A stretch of 64,000 bases of DNA, taken from the NCBI RefSeq assembly GCF_905220705.1, contig NZ_CAJNAT010000008.1:1-64000 (forward strand). The letters are read 5' to 3'. Below the pieces are notes generated by a model. The model was given only the letters and a program-made list of their open reading frames with translations. It made no database searches and was not told the DNA's origin. The position numbers were made by a program, and so were the translations under genes. The DNA is from Paraburkholderia domus (GTDB lineage Bacteria; Pseudomonadota; Gammaproteobacteria; Burkholderiales; Burkholderiaceae). Each line of letters opens with the position of its first letter. Position 1 is the first letter of the stretch. This document shows, piece by piece, positions 24,543 to 33,765 of this stretch.

Positions 24543-24805
24543 TCGCTGCGCCGGCGGGGCTTTCACATCGGTGATTGCGGCAAGTCGCACGCACAAACTC
24601 CTGGCTAATGAGGCGAGTCCCGGGACCGGCGCCGCGCTGCTTTCGCGCTCTCTCATAACCCTCGCACATACCGGGGCATCTGCCGTATCGCTAGCTTTAG
24701 CGCGGCAAAACCACTGGAAACTGGAATTCTGAATTACAAAGATGGCCAGAATATGCTGCTGCCGCCTTGGTCGAATAGTGACGATCAATACAACGGAAGC
24801 AGATT
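24543..24805. other. 263-base intergenic stretch, no gene seen
   Basis: Short ORFs only. Nothing resembling a tRNA or terminator with T-run was found. The promoter of the small exported protein gene probably lies at its right end. Confidence 0.4.
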
Positions 24806-25111
24806 ATGAAGAGCCAACCACTTTTGTTCGCCCTGTTCGCGGTCGCCGCGCTCTGGAATGTCAATTGCCAGGCCGCGCAGCCGGACTACGCCTATTCGAC
24901 GACGGTGCGTCTTTCCGACGGCAAAACGCTGGACTGCGCGGTGAACGAGCCCCTGACCGCCGTGCGCGACTCCAGCACGACGCTCACCCGACGCGAAACA
25001 ACGGAAGCCGACGTATTGGCGACTTCCCGATTGCGCCTGCTCAGCGGCCCCACGTCTGAGTACCCATCACCGTACACCGCGCCCAACGTCACGTGCGGGG
25101 CAACCGGTTGA
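24806..25111 (+). CDS. small exported protein of unknown function
   Basis: 101 residues. A clear Sec signal peptide runs over about residues 1-24 (KSQPLLFALFAVAALW, cleaving after CQA). The mature part is about 77 residues, Thr/Ser-rich, with two Cys (LDCAVNE and VTCGATG) that could pair in the periplasm. No family recognised. It converges with the small lipoprotein gene. Confidence 0.65.
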   Translation: MKSQPLLFALFAVAALWNVNCQAAQPDYAYSTTVRLSDGKTLDCAVNEPLTAVRDSSTTLTRRETTEADVLATSRLRLLSGPTSEYPSPYTAPNVTCGATG

Positions 25112-25141
25112 CGTTGAACGGCATGACGGCACTCGTGCTGC

Positions 25142-25309
25142 TTATTCGGTGCGATGCGGAACATCGTCAGGAAAAGGATACGGGGCGTGAGGCCCTGGCC
25201 ATTCCGCCGCCGGTGGACCGCTTAGCGCATCGCAGCCGGCTAGCGTCGTCAGAAAGCTGCACGTGAGCAAAGCGGCGCAAATGCACCAGATTGCTGTTCG
25301 AGCATTCAT
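25142..25309 (-). CDS. small lipoprotein, 55 residues
   Basis: ATG 25309 is supported by AAGGAGG six bases upstream. The protein has a hydrophobic signal (WCICAALLTCSFLTTLAGC) with lipobox L-A-G-C at about residues 26-29, then only about 26 residues rich in Pro (GPHAPYPFPDD). The Asp at +2 does not apply here: residue +2 is Asp (CDAL), which in enterobacteria favours inner-membrane retention. Function unknown. It is convergent with 24806-25111. Confidence 0.7.
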   Translation of the reverse strand: MNARTAIWCICAALLTCSFLTTLAGCDALSGPPAAEWPGPHAPYPFPDDVPHRTE

Positions 25310-25393
25310 CGCACACCTCCTTGCATCTGGTGCATACACTACTTCTTGGACCTCCAATCGGTGTGGCAGGTTGCACTTGCGCCGGTTCGACCG

Positions 25394-27040
25394 TCATATA
25401 GCCGGGCTGCTGCGAGCGGCGTCATACAAATACGGTGCGATCTGATTCCGCTTCTGTCCGCTGGGTTCCCCTGCGGACGGTTTGTCCGTTTCTTGCAGCC
25501 GGAACACGGCCACCGCATCGACGAGCGCCCGCGCCTGATTTTCCAGCGATGCCGCAGCAGCGGCGGCTTGCTCGACTAGCGCGGCGTTCTGTTGCGTCGC
25601 GTTGTCCATCTGCGTCATTGCGGCATTGATCTGATCAATACCGCGCGACTGCCCTTCGGAAGCTGCGCTGATCTCGCTGACGATGCCAGTCACGTTGCGG
25701 GCCGCCGTGACGATTTCGGCCATTGTCTCGCCGGCGCGAGTCGCGAGTTCGGTGCCGTTCCTCACCTTCGCCACCGAATCGCCAATCAGCTCCCTGATCT
25801 CCTTCGCCGCAGCGGCCGAACGCTGCGCGAGCGCGCGCACTTCGCCCGCGACCACCGCGAATCCGCGTCCCTCTTCGCCGGCACGGGCCGCTTCGACGGC
25901 CGCATTCAAAGCGAGTATGTTGGTCTGGAACGCGATGCCCTCGATCGCGCCGATGATATCGACGATCCGCTTTGAACTCGACGACATGTCCGCGATCAGG
26001 TCGACAACCTGCCCGACAACGTCGCCGCCGCGGGCCGCGATCTTCGACGCATTTTCCGCGAGCGCACTGGCCTGCCGCGCGCTATCGGCATTCTGCCGAA
26101 CCGTCGCCGTCAGCTCCTCCATGCTCGATGCGGTCTCTTCCAGGGTCGCCGCCTGCAACTCTGTACGCGCCGACAGGTCGGCATTACCGCTCGCGATCTC
26201 GCCTACGCCGTGCGTGATCGCCGCCGTTCCCTCACGCACCTGACTCACGGCAGCAACGAGTCCCGCCTGCATCCGGCCGAGTGCAGCCGTCAATCGTCCC
26301 ATTTCGTTGACGCGCAGCGTTGCGACCTCGCTTGCCAGATCACCCGCAGCAATGCGCTCGAAATGACGAATAGTGGCATCGATAGGCCGCACGATCGAAT
26401 TCGTCAACGCGGATCGCGCGAAGAGACCGAGGGTCATGGCGGCGGCCCCGATCGCGCCGAAGAGCCAGAGCAACTTATGAAAATGCTGTTGCGCCGCTGC
26501 AAAGCGCGATTTTTGCTGCTCTGCCTGAAAATCTTCGAGCGCGAGCGCGGCATTCCGGTAGGCACTAAATAGTGTGTCAGGCGCCTGTCGTTGCGTTGTC
26601 CGAAACGACATGAAATCGTTCTGGTCGAGTGCCGCGATTTCAGGGGTCAGTGCCTGCTTCATCAATAGCTCGCGCTTTGCACGCAGTGCATCGGTCAGCT
26701 TTCTCTCAACCTCATTCGACGGTGGTTGCGAGGCATAGGCCGCCAGTTCGCGATCACTAGCCGTCTGCTCGGCATGCACTCGCGCGAGCACCGCATCGGT
26801 TGGCTTTCCTTGCGCGACGAGCGTTTCGTACGCACCGAGATCGACCCGCACCTGCAGAAGCGCTTCACTGCTGGCGCCAAGGTGCCGCAGCGCTGCGGTC
26901 TCGTCGGTGTACATCCTGTCGAGTGCCGTGTTGGCCGCTTCCAGGCCCGCAATCGACATCGCGATCACAAGCATCAGCGCCGCCGTATAGCCGGCAATCG
27001 TGATGGTTAGAGCGGTCCGGATAGTGGTATTTCTGAACAT
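25394..27040 (-). CDS. methyl-accepting chemotaxis protein
   Basis: 548 residues. TM1 (about residues 8-32), a four-helix-bundle periplasmic domain (about 33-190), TM2 (about 192-212), HAMP (about 213-265) and a cytoplasmic signalling coiled coil. The hairpin tip is canonical (GIAFQTNILALNAAVEAARA, GRGFAVVAGEVRALAQRS). The ligand domain resembles that of Tsr/Tar-type receptors only loosely. No CheR-docking pentapeptide is seen at the C-terminus. It would signal through CheA/CheW to control swimming. It is separated from the upstream porin by an intrinsic terminator. Confidence 0.95.
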   Translation of the reverse strand: MFRNTTIRTALTITIAGYTAALMLVIAMSIAGLEAANTALDRMYTDETAALRHLGASSEALLQVRVDLGAYETLVAQGKPTDAVLARVHAEQTASDRELAAYASQPPSNEVERKLTDALRAKRELLMKQALTPEIAALDQNDFMSFRTTQRQAPDTLFSAYRNAALALEDFQAEQQKSRFAAAQQHFHKLLWLFGAIGAAAMTLGLFARSALTNSIVRPIDATIRHFERIAAGDLASEVATLRVNEMGRLTAALGRMQAGLVAAVSQVREGTAAITHGVGEIASGNADLSARTELQAATLEETASSMEELTATVRQNADSARQASALAENASKIAARGGDVVGQVVDLIADMSSSSKRIVDIIGAIEGIAFQTNILALNAAVEAARAGEEGRGFAVVAGEVRALAQRSAAAAKEIRELIGDSVAKVRNGTELATRAGETMAEIVTAARNVTGIVSEISAASEGQSRGIDQINAAMTQMDNATQQNAALVEQAAAAAASLENQARALVDAVAVFRLQETDKPSAGEPSGQKRNQIAPYLYDAARSSPAI

Positions 27041-27067
27041 AGCTGTCTTCCTCGACCCGCTGAGCAG

Positions 27068-27101
27068 AAAAAAAGAAGCGGCGAACGGACAAGTCCGCCG
27101 C
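27068..27101 (-). terminator. intrinsic terminator downstream of the porin gene
   Basis: A nine-pair stem (27078-27086 with 27093-27101) and 6-base loop are followed on the minus strand by TTC and seven T. It lies between the porin stop (27151) and the MCP start (27040). Confidence 0.85.
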
Positions 27102-27150
27102 CGCCAGTAGGAGCATCGATGAATGGATCAGTGCGAATCCGATTCCCGGA

Positions 27151-28278
27151 TCAGAAGCGAGTGCGCACGCCCGTTGTCAGTTCGACCTGGTTGTTCGAGC
27201 CGAAAGTGGTTCCGACGGTGTAGCCGCCATGCAGCTTCATGTAGTCGCCGGCCAGATACACTTCAGTACGCTTGGACAGGTGATAGAACGCCGACCAGTA
27301 CAGCGTTTCCTTGTAACCGTTGTGGAGGCCCGACGTCGGATCGAAAGCGCCGATGTTCGCGTTCGGGATATCGCCGTCACTGTTGTAGGCGGCGTTCTTC
27401 ACACGCATCTGCTGATAACCGAGTTCGTAGTCGAACGCCCCCTTCGGCGACAGTTTGAGCGACACCGTCCACGCGTTGTCCTGACGCTGACCGAGCGCGC
27501 CCTGATTGCCCAGGTAACGGAAGTAACCCGCATTGGCGCGCAGAATGCCGAACGTGTAGTTGCCACCCACCGAGAACGACTGGTTTGTAAAGCCAACACG
27601 ATTCACGTGGCTATAGTAGCCCGACAGGTTGAACGGTCCGCCGTTGTACCCGAGCGCTGCCTGGTAGTTGGCATTCGAACCGAAACTCGTTGAGTTACCG
27701 AATGCGTAGCCTGCGCTGGCGAAAATGCCATTGTCGAACAGCTTCTTCCATGCCACGCCATTGTTATAACGTGTGCCGGTTGCGCTGGCCGCATAGAAAA
27801 TCATCTGCTTGAAGTTATTCGAATTGGTCCAGCCGCCCTCTTCCGTCGTCAGGCGCGCGGTGCCGTACGGGTCGCCGTAGATCGCCGATGCGTCGCGCGC
27901 GATCGTGTTCTGGAAGCCAGCCGTGATCTTGCCGAACGTGTCGTTCTCGATGCCCACCCATGCGTCACGGTCGAAGATCTGGCCCGGATCTTCCATCTGA
28001 CCGTTGGCGACAACGTATTCGCTTTCAAGCCGGAAGATGATCTTCGAACCTGCGCCGATATCTTCGGCGCCCTTCAGGCCCCAGCGGCTGCCGCTGAACC
28101 ACGGTTCGCCGCCGATACCCATGCCGATCACATGATCGCCGTTCGCATTCGCATGCGACTGATAGGTCGGTACGCTCAGATCCATCAAGCCGTACAGCTG
28201 AACACTCGATTGGGCGTGCGCGCCGGTTGCAGCAAAGGCGCCTGCCGTAACGGCCAAAGTCAGATACTTTTTCTTCAA
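27151..28278 (-). CDS. Gram-negative trimeric porin
   Basis: 375 residues. Signal peptide ends at AHAQSSVQLYG, mature start SSVQLYGLMDLSV. Typical segments: SGSRWGLKGAEDIGAGSKI, GRDAWVGIE-like FDRDAWVGIENDTFGKITAG, and a C-terminus ending in Phe (TGVRTRF). It forms a general diffusion channel in the outer membrane. It differs clearly from the other two porins in the window, so they are not recent duplicates. Confidence 0.94.
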   Translation of the reverse strand: MKKKYLTLAVTAGAFAATGAHAQSSVQLYGLMDLSVPTYQSHANANGDHVIGMGIGGEPWFSGSRWGLKGAEDIGAGSKIIFRLESEYVVANGQMEDPGQIFDRDAWVGIENDTFGKITAGFQNTIARDASAIYGDPYGTARLTTEEGGWTNSNNFKQMIFYAASATGTRYNNGVAWKKLFDNGIFASAGYAFGNSTSFGSNANYQAALGYNGGPFNLSGYYSHVNRVGFTNQSFSVGGNYTFGILRANAGYFRYLGNQGALGQRQDNAWTVSLKLSPKGAFDYELGYQQMRVKNAAYNSDGDIPNANIGAFDPTSGLHNGYKETLYWSAFYHLSKRTEVYLAGDYMKLHGGYTVGTTFGSNNQVELTTGVRTRF

Positions 28279-28470
28279 GATCGTCTCCTCAGATTACTAC
28301 GTTAAAGTTTTCGTTTTCGCCGTCTGCTGCGACTGCTGCCCGGAGATCGGGACAGCTGCCCCATCAACCGATGACCGTAATCCTAGTTTTCCCAATCCTT
28401 CACGCCGCTTTCCCGTATTATTTGTACAACTAAGTGCATTTACTGATATACGATCGGAAATCGGCGTTAC

Positions 28471-28629
28471 TTATGCGGGATCGTTGCTGCGCAGAATGTG
28501 GCCGAGGCCACGCAACGTCGTGATCTGCGCGCTCGACAGGCATAGGTGCTTGCGCAAACGGTGAAACCCCATGCCGATGTTCAGTGCACGCCGCTGGCGC
28601 AGCCGATCGGTGTGCGATCGTTTCAACAT
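28471..28629 (-). CDS. possible 52-residue ORF after the ABC binding protein
   Basis: ATG 28629 reads MLKRSHTDRLRQRRALNIGM and then a second basic helix (HRLRKHLCLSSAQITTLRG), ending RSNDPA. It begins 33 bases after the binding-protein stop. The sequence is very basic and helical. It might be a genuine small gene, or the remains of a lost operon partner, since the permease and ATPase expected here are missing. No RBS is evident. Confidence 0.3.
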   Translation of the reverse strand: MLKRSHTDRLRQRRALNIGMGFHRLRKHLCLSSAQITTLRGLGHILRSNDPA

Positions 28630-28661
28630 TTGCCAGCGACGCGCTATCGAAATCCGCCGGT

Positions 28662-29675
28662 TTACTTCGAACCGATGAACTCGTTGGTGTAGGTTTTCGC
28701 CAGCTCGATATGCTTGCCTTTGACCGACGGGTTGAACGCCGACAGCACCTTCAGCACAGTCTCCGGACCGTCAGCAGGCATCTTGCCGTCCTTGGTAAAC
28801 ATCGGAAGCGACGCTTTCAACGCGCTCACGTAAAGCGGCTTGTCTTTCTGATAGTCGTCAGGCATCTTGGCTGCAATTTCTTCCGCGCTATGCGTGTGGA
28901 TGAATTGCATCGTGCGAACGAACGCGTGCGCGAGCTTTGCTGCTTCAGCCTTGTGGGAATCAGCCCATGCCGCCTGGACGTAGAGGCTCGACGCCGGGTA
29001 GGTACCGCCCAACGCCGCCTTCGTGCCCTCGACCGAGCGCATGTCGACGAGCACCTTCGCGTCGCCGGACTTCTGCAATGCAGAGACGGTCGGCTCGGTC
29101 GTCATGCCGGCGTCGATGCGACCTTGTTTGATCGCCGCGATGAAGCTGGCGTCAGCGCCCACCGGCAGCATCGTGTATTCCGTGGACTGGATGCCGTGTT
29201 GTCCGGCAAGGTATTGCGTAAGGAAGCTTGTCGAAGAACCAAGGCCAGTCACACCAAGCGTCTTGCCCTTCACGTCAGCCATCGATTTGACCGTTTCGGC
29301 CGCTTTGGTCGACACCATTTCGACTTCGCCCGGCACTTGCCCGAATACGACGATCGCCTTGACGTCCTTGCCTTTGGTTTGCAGATCGATCGTATGGTCG
29401 TAGAAACCGACGACAGCCTGAACGGCGCCGGCCAGCAGTTCGTTTTCAGCGTCGACGCCGGCCGGCTGCGACAGAAGTTCGACATCGAGCCCTTCATCTT
29501 TGAAATAGCCGAGCTGTTCGGTCAGGCGCGCCGGCAAATAGATCAGCTTCGTGATACCGCCGACCATGATCGTGATCTTCTCGCCGTCGGCGGCTGTCGC
29601 TTGCTGCGAGGCAAGGCTGAACAGCAGGCCGGAAGCAATGGCGATATGGCGCAGCATGCGAAAGCGAGGGGTCAT
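28662..29675 (-). CDS. ABC transporter substrate-binding protein, NitT/TauT (SsuA-like) type
   Basis: 337 residues with a signal peptide (about 1-28, ASQQATAADG). The periplasmic binding fold is recognisable from KLIYLPARLTEQLGYFKDEG, an early Gly-rich loop, and GKTLGVTGLGSSTSFLTQYL. Members bind nitrate, taurine, sulfonates or pyrimidine precursors. No permease or ATPase gene is adjacent, so it is an orphan that must work with a transporter encoded elsewhere. Start may be 29675 or ATG 29657. Confidence 0.9.
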   Translation of the reverse strand: MTPRFRMLRHIAIASGLLFSLASQQATAADGEKITIMVGGITKLIYLPARLTEQLGYFKDEGLDVELLSQPAGVDAENELLAGAVQAVVGFYDHTIDLQTKGKDVKAIVVFGQVPGEVEMVSTKAAETVKSMADVKGKTLGVTGLGSSTSFLTQYLAGQHGIQSTEYTMLPVGADASFIAAIKQGRIDAGMTTEPTVSALQKSGDAKVLVDMRSVEGTKAALGGTYPASSLYVQAAWADSHKAEAAKLAHAFVRTMQFIHTHSAEEIAAKMPDDYQKDKPLYVSALKASLPMFTKDGKMPADGPETVLKVLSAFNPSVKGKHIELAKTYTNEFIGSK

Positions 29676-29957
29676 CGATAGTCTCCGTTATTGTCTGGCG
29701 CGGCGGAATGCCGCCCATCTGCATCGATTGGGCGATTCTAGGGGAGCGAATCCTTCCCTCGGCTTACACGGAGACTCAGGTTCCATACGGGATTTCCATG
29801 AGAAGCGAGCACGCGGTGAGGCAAAACCTGAGTACGAATGTCGAGGTTCGGCTTATATTTGAAGAATGTGTTTACATCCGGTCTTTTGCACGGTGAGACA
29901 GGATGGTCGGAACGTTACCGAGCGACGGGGTAAAGAGAGGGCCTATGCTGGGCGCAC

Positions 29958-29987
29958 AAAAAAGCCAAGGCGGCGAAGCCTTGGCTT
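29958..29987 (-). terminator. intrinsic terminator of the small membrane protein / phaB region
   Basis: Stem AGCCAAGGC with GCCTTGGCT around a 6-base loop, extended by one A-T pair, is followed on the minus strand by a T-run (29958-29962). It ends the minus-strand transcript that carries 30097-30255. Confidence 0.85.
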
Positions 29988-29991
29988 GGAG

Positions 29992-30083
29992 GATTCTGCT
30001 GGTTGAGAGATCCAGCAGAATCTGAAGGCGCCTACTGCGCCTTGGAACGCAGCAGGCGGCCAGGTTCCGCAACAACAACCTGG
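29992..30083. repeat. three further consecutive hairpins
   Basis: Next to the terminator are GATTCTGCTGG / CCAGCAGAATC (29992-30002 and 30012-30022), AAGGCGC / GCGCCTT (30025-30031 and 30037-30043) and CCAGGTT / AACCTGG (30060-30066 and 30077-30083). All arms are perfect. With the terminator they make four stem-loops in about 125 bases at the 3' end of the phaB/small-protein transcript. They may stabilise the mRNA or form a processed small RNA. Confidence 0.6.
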
Positions 30084-30096
30084 CGAACGCAGGAGC

Positions 30097-30255
30097 TCAA
30101 TGCCTGGCGTTACGCCAGTGCGGCCAGTAGTGACGGTGATCCAGCTGCCCAAGGCGCCTTCGACGCAGTTGTTCCCGGTAATAATGAGCGGCGACGAACA
30201 CGGGTGCCATCGCCAGCACGAACGAACCCACAACGATTCCCACTGCTTCACTCAT
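30097..30255 (-). CDS. small single-pass membrane protein, 52 residues
   Basis: ATG 30255 has GGAGGT just upstream, which favours it over ATG 30267. One TM helix (about residues 4-24, GIVVGSFVLAMAPVFVAAHY) is followed by a strongly basic, His-rich tail (LRRRRLGQLDHRHYWPHW). It lies 29 bases after phaB on the same strand. Function unknown; the location suggests a minor role linked to PHB metabolism or simply co-transcription. Confidence 0.6.
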   Translation of the reverse strand: MSEAVGIVVGSFVLAMAPVFVAAHYYREQLRRRRLGQLDHRHYWPHWRNARH

Positions 30256-30284
30256 CGCAACCTCCATTGCAGAACGATCGGCCT

Positions 30285-31028
30285 TCACTGCAGGTGCTGC
30301 CCCCCGTTGATTGCAATGTTGGCTCCGGTCACAAAACCCGCTTCGCGCGAGCACAGGTACAGCACGAGTGCGGCGACTTCGTCGGGCTCTCCGAGCCGGC
30401 CGACCGGAATCTGCGGAATGATCTTCGTCTCGCGGATGTCCTCAGGCACCGCCATCACCATCTTCGTCGCGATATAGCCGGGCGAGATCGTGTTCACGGT
30501 GACACCTTTCTTCGCCACCTCAAGCGCCAGCGATTTCGTGAAGCCATGCACGCCGGCCTTGGCCGCCGCATAGTTGGTCTGGCCGAAGCCTCCCTTGGAA
30601 CCGATGATCGACGATACGTTGATGATGCGACCCCAGCTACGCTCGACCATGCTGTCGCACACCGGCTTCGTCATGTTGAACACCGAATCGAGGTTGGTCC
30701 GGATGACCGCGTCCCAATTGACCTTGTCGAGTTTCTTGAAGCTGGCGTCTCGCGTGATGCCGGCGTTGTTGATCAGAATGTCGACCGCTCCGACCTCCTT
30801 TCTGATTTGCGCCACGCATCTTTCGCACGAGTCGTAGTCGGCGACGTCGACCGTGTATGCGAGGAACTGACGTCCTTGCGCCTCCATCCGGCCGAGCCAC
30901 TCGTTCGCACCGGTGTTGCCCGGCGAACAGGTGACCACGACCGCATACCCGGCGTCATGCAGCTTGATGCTGATCGCTTCGCCAAGTCCGCCCATTCCAC
31001 CCGTCACCACTGCGATCTGCTTTGCCAT
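30285..31028 (-). CDS. phaB: acetoacetyl-CoA reductase, SDR family (PhaB-like)
   Basis: 247 residues. NADPH motif VTGGMGGLGEAI near the N-terminus, NNAG at about residue 88, and the catalytic set Ser (NVSSIIG), Tyr-x3-Lys (YAAAKAG). It reduces acetoacetyl-CoA to (R)-3-hydroxybutyryl-CoA for polyhydroxybutyrate. The FGQTNYAAAKAG context is typical of PhaB rather than FabG. ATG 31028 is preceded by GAGGA. phaC and phaA are not adjacent; the phasin gene lies upstream on the same strand, so this is a secondary PHB locus. Confidence 0.88.
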   Translation of the reverse strand: MAKQIAVVTGGMGGLGEAISIKLHDAGYAVVVTCSPGNTGANEWLGRMEAQGRQFLAYTVDVADYDSCERCVAQIRKEVGAVDILINNAGITRDASFKKLDKVNWDAVIRTNLDSVFNMTKPVCDSMVERSWGRIINVSSIIGSKGGFGQTNYAAAKAGVHGFTKSLALEVAKKGVTVNTISPGYIATKMVMAVPEDIRETKIIPQIPVGRLGEPDEVAALVLYLCSREAGFVTGANIAINGGQHLQ

Positions 31029-31183
31029 TGAATCGTCCTCATAAAAGCTGGCGTCATGCCCATCCCGAGCAACACGACTTTCAGTACATGAACTGGATGC
31101 TGGAATCCTGGATTCCTTATCCATCAGGAATCCTTTATATATTACATAAACCTTCACCACGGGCATCGCTGCCCGCGTTAGTT

Positions 31184-31744
31184 CTATCGCTTCGCGCCCG
31201 TGGCTACGGGAGCCTGTTCGCCGTTGCTTCGCACAGCCTTTGACGCTGTGACTGCATCAAGATTGCTGCCGGCAAACTGCAGGGCCTGTTGCCCCGTTTT
31301 CTGCAGCGTTTCACACAAGGTCGTGGTGGCGGCAATCGCGGATTTCCACGCAGCGATCGCGGCTTCGGAACCTGCGGGCGTGTGCTTCGCCGCTTCCTCG
31401 ACGAGTGCCTGCATGCGATCGTTATACCGCTCGTAGTGTGTCAGTGCGAGTTGCGTGAGTTCAGCCTGAGTGGTCGATGTGATGTCGAACACTTGCCGGC
31501 CGTATGAAAGCGATTTTTCCGCGCTGGGTCCGATGAAACCCGCTTGCAGCGTGAACCATTGCTGCGGCTCCGTGCCGGACACCTTCGTCAGGTTCTCCTG
31601 GGTCTCGGCCAGCGTGGCCTTGACGGTCTGCAGGTTCAGAGCGACCAGTTTTTCGACAACTTCAAAGGCCTTTCCGGCCACCCCAAAAAACGCGTCGACG
31701 TTGGCCTTCGCGTTAGCAACGTGCTCGGGACTCAATAGAGTCAT
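31184..31744 (-). CDS. phaP: phasin (PHB granule-associated protein)
   Basis: 186 residues, fully helical, no signal peptide. Phasin features: LLSPEHVANAKANVDAFFGV, then amphipathic helices (EVVEKLVALNLQTVKATLAE) and a C-terminal Ala/Ser-rich tail. Phasins coat polyhydroxybutyrate granules and limit their size. ATG 31744 has GAGGAATTC upstream. It lies 155 bases before phaB, same strand. Confidence 0.9.
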   Translation of the reverse strand: MTLLSPEHVANAKANVDAFFGVAGKAFEVVEKLVALNLQTVKATLAETQENLTKVSGTEPQQWFTLQAGFIGPSAEKSLSYGRQVFDITSTTQAELTQLALTHYERYNDRMQALVEEAAKHTPAGSEAAIAAWKSAIAATTTLCETLQKTGQQALQFAGSNLDAVTASKAVRSNGEQAPVATGAKR

Positions 31745-31848
31745 GGTTGAATTCCTCAAAATTCGGTCCGGCACGCGAAGCCCCGATTGGACGGGTGTGT
31801 TGCGGCGGATCGTAGTGGTGGGTAAATCGAAGCGGATGCCGCAGATGC

Positions 31849-32046
31849 CTAGCGCAGCCGGGCAACCGCCTTGAGAATGGAATCGCCTTCGCTTGTGATC
31901 TGAGGACGTGAGCGTCCTGAAGCGAGGTTTTCCAGTGATATGAGTTGCCGCTCGAACAGGGCGTCGAGCTCGGCGCGGCCTAGTTCTATCTGGTCCGGCG
32001 CGTTCTTGATGAGCATTAAGGTAGCGAACTCATGGGGACTCAGCAT
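31849..32046 (-). CDS. small winged-helix-like protein, family copy 1
   Basis: 65 residues. MLSPHEFATLMLI opens the protein and QITSEGDSILKAVARL closes it. The same layout recurs in the 67-residue protein at 53648-53851 (MLSHHELATLMLL ... QLTRQGRELLQRLR). The T-x-x-G-x-x-x-L ending resembles the wing end of MarR/PadR-type helix-turn-helix domains. It may bind DNA or a partner protein. Located upstream of the phasin gene, same strand. Confidence 0.65.
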   Translation of the reverse strand: MLSPHEFATLMLIKNAPDQIELGRAELDALFERQLISLENLASGRSRPQITSEGDSILKAVARLR

Positions 32047-32592
32047 ATCGTCTCCTCGATTTAGTCTATCTGCGTGGGGAGCATTAATTACCCCCTCCAG
32101 CCTGAATGCCCGGCAAATATTTCTGCCGCCTCCGTAGAGTGATCAGTCGAGAAATCACGTTACGGAGACGCCATCATAACTGTTAAATTTTCAATTGCAA
32201 TATGCGGGATGCGTTTTATTAACACGGCCGTTTCGTCTGCTGAATTTTTTTGTCTGATGAATATTCCGGCGTCGCGCCGGCCACGCTCGGCGCCGGCTCG
32301 CCCCCATCGGATGCCTGCCTGGCATGGCTGGCAGGTCGGTCAGGCCACGCGCCAATGTCTGGATAGATGCTTAATTAACGAAATCAATTCACTTTGATTT
32401 CATTGGGCTTGTTTATATTTGAATATTCTATTTATAGACTGGCACTGTATCGCGGCGCCCATACTACGATATTGCGAACTATTTATTACAGCTCGCATGA
32501 GTTTAAAAAATAGTCGGTATTCCGATCGACACAAAGGGCTTCTGACCCGTTTATCGGATGCACGGCGCATCGATACCGTCGACCGTATCGAA
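32047..32592. other. 546-base AT-rich intergenic region
   Basis: The lowest-GC stretch in this part of the window. Several short ORFs exist but none has an RBS or recognisable protein. It probably holds the promoter of the phasin-side genes. GCCGGCGTCGCGCCGG-like palindromic sequence is present near 32270-32300. Confidence 0.45.
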
Positions 32593-33699
32593 TCAGAACA
32601 GGTGATGTATCCCGCTCAGAAACACCGCCTGCCTTCCGCCTGACGCCGCGCCGATCCCAAGCGTATTCGCCACCGCCCCACCACCCGCGGTCTCGAACAT
32701 CAGATCCGCGTAGACCTGCGTCGCTTTCGACAGCGAATACACGTTGGCCACGGTGAACTGAGTCCAGCGATGCCCGGCGAGCGTCGCGGTCCACGCCCCC
32801 GCCGCGATTTCCTCCGCAGGCGTCAGGCGCACGTTGACGCCGCCGTCGACGGTACGAAAGTGCTCGCTGCCACCGTCCGACTGGATCCGCACATCCGTGG
32901 CAAGCGCATGCAGCGTCACGCGTTCAAAGCGATACGATCCGCCGATGCCCATGTCGCGCACCTGTTTTGCATTGAAGGTTGCGCCGGGCGCGATTGTCTG
33001 CCCTTCGAACGACGTCAAGCCGAGCCCGTTGGAAAGCGGCAGCAAACGATCGCGGTACTCGGAATACACCGCCACCAGCTTGAGCGGCCCGTTTGTATAG
33101 TTAGCGCCGAAACTGATGGTCCGCCCATTGGTGTTGCTGGCCGACGCGCCGGGAAATCCGTAGAGCGCGCCGAAACTCAATCCGCTGTAGTTCGCGCTCT
33201 TCCATTTCACCGTGCTCGACAACTGCACCGGCAAGGTGCTTCCAAGGCCATCGAGGTTGCCGGGATGAAACGCGGAGAAGTCCCCGAGCAGTTGACCGGT
33301 CGACACCGAGCCGAGCCAATCGAAATTCCAGTCGGTCTGACGGCCAAGCGTCATGGTGCCGAACACCGGATCGGACATCCCTACGTAGGCCTGACGATTA
33401 AAGAAGGTACTGCTGCTGGCAGATGCACCGGTCGTCGTAACAAAGCCGCTCTCGAGCCTGAACACAACCGACCGGCCCGCACCGATATCTTCGACGCCCT
33501 GAAAGCCGAAACGGTCGGCCTGGAAAGTACCCTGCTCGGCGATATAAGCATGGGCGCCGTGCAGGTTGCTCACGTAGCCGAGGCCTGCGTCGAGACTTCC
33601 ATACAGCGTGACACTGCTCTGGGCATAGGCCGTTGTAGAAACGGCGAGCGCGACCAGGCACGCGACGTCCGTCGCGCGGAAAGCGAAATTGGTTTTCAT
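32593..33699 (-). CDS. Gram-negative trimeric porin
   Basis: 368 residues. Signal peptide ending STTAYAQSSVTLYG, then SLDAGLGYVS. Family segments: FQGVEDIGAGRSVVFRLESG, NRQAYVGMSDPVFGTMTLGRQ. Ends HHLF, a Phe-terminated OM signal. Shares the overall plan but little detail with the other porins here. The NCS2 permease gene lies upstream on the same strand, so the pair may import a purine or pyrimidine together (inference). Confidence 0.93.
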   Translation of the reverse strand: MKTNFAFRATDVACLVALAVSTTAYAQSSVTLYGSLDAGLGYVSNLHGAHAYIAEQGTFQADRFGFQGVEDIGAGRSVVFRLESGFVTTTGASASSSTFFNRQAYVGMSDPVFGTMTLGRQTDWNFDWLGSVSTGQLLGDFSAFHPGNLDGLGSTLPVQLSSTVKWKSANYSGLSFGALYGFPGASASNTNGRTISFGANYTNGPLKLVAVYSEYRDRLLPLSNGLGLTSFEGQTIAPGATFNAKQVRDMGIGGSYRFERVTLHALATDVRIQSDGGSEHFRTVDGGVNVRLTPAEEIAAGAWTATLAGHRWTQFTVANVYSLSKATQVYADLMFETAGGGAVANTLGIGAASGGRQAVFLSGIHHLF

Positions 33700-33765
33700 G
33701 GAATGTGGGTTGAAGCGTTCGAGGAAGGACTGCGAGGGCGTGCGTGAAAGCGTTAAAGCCCGGGA

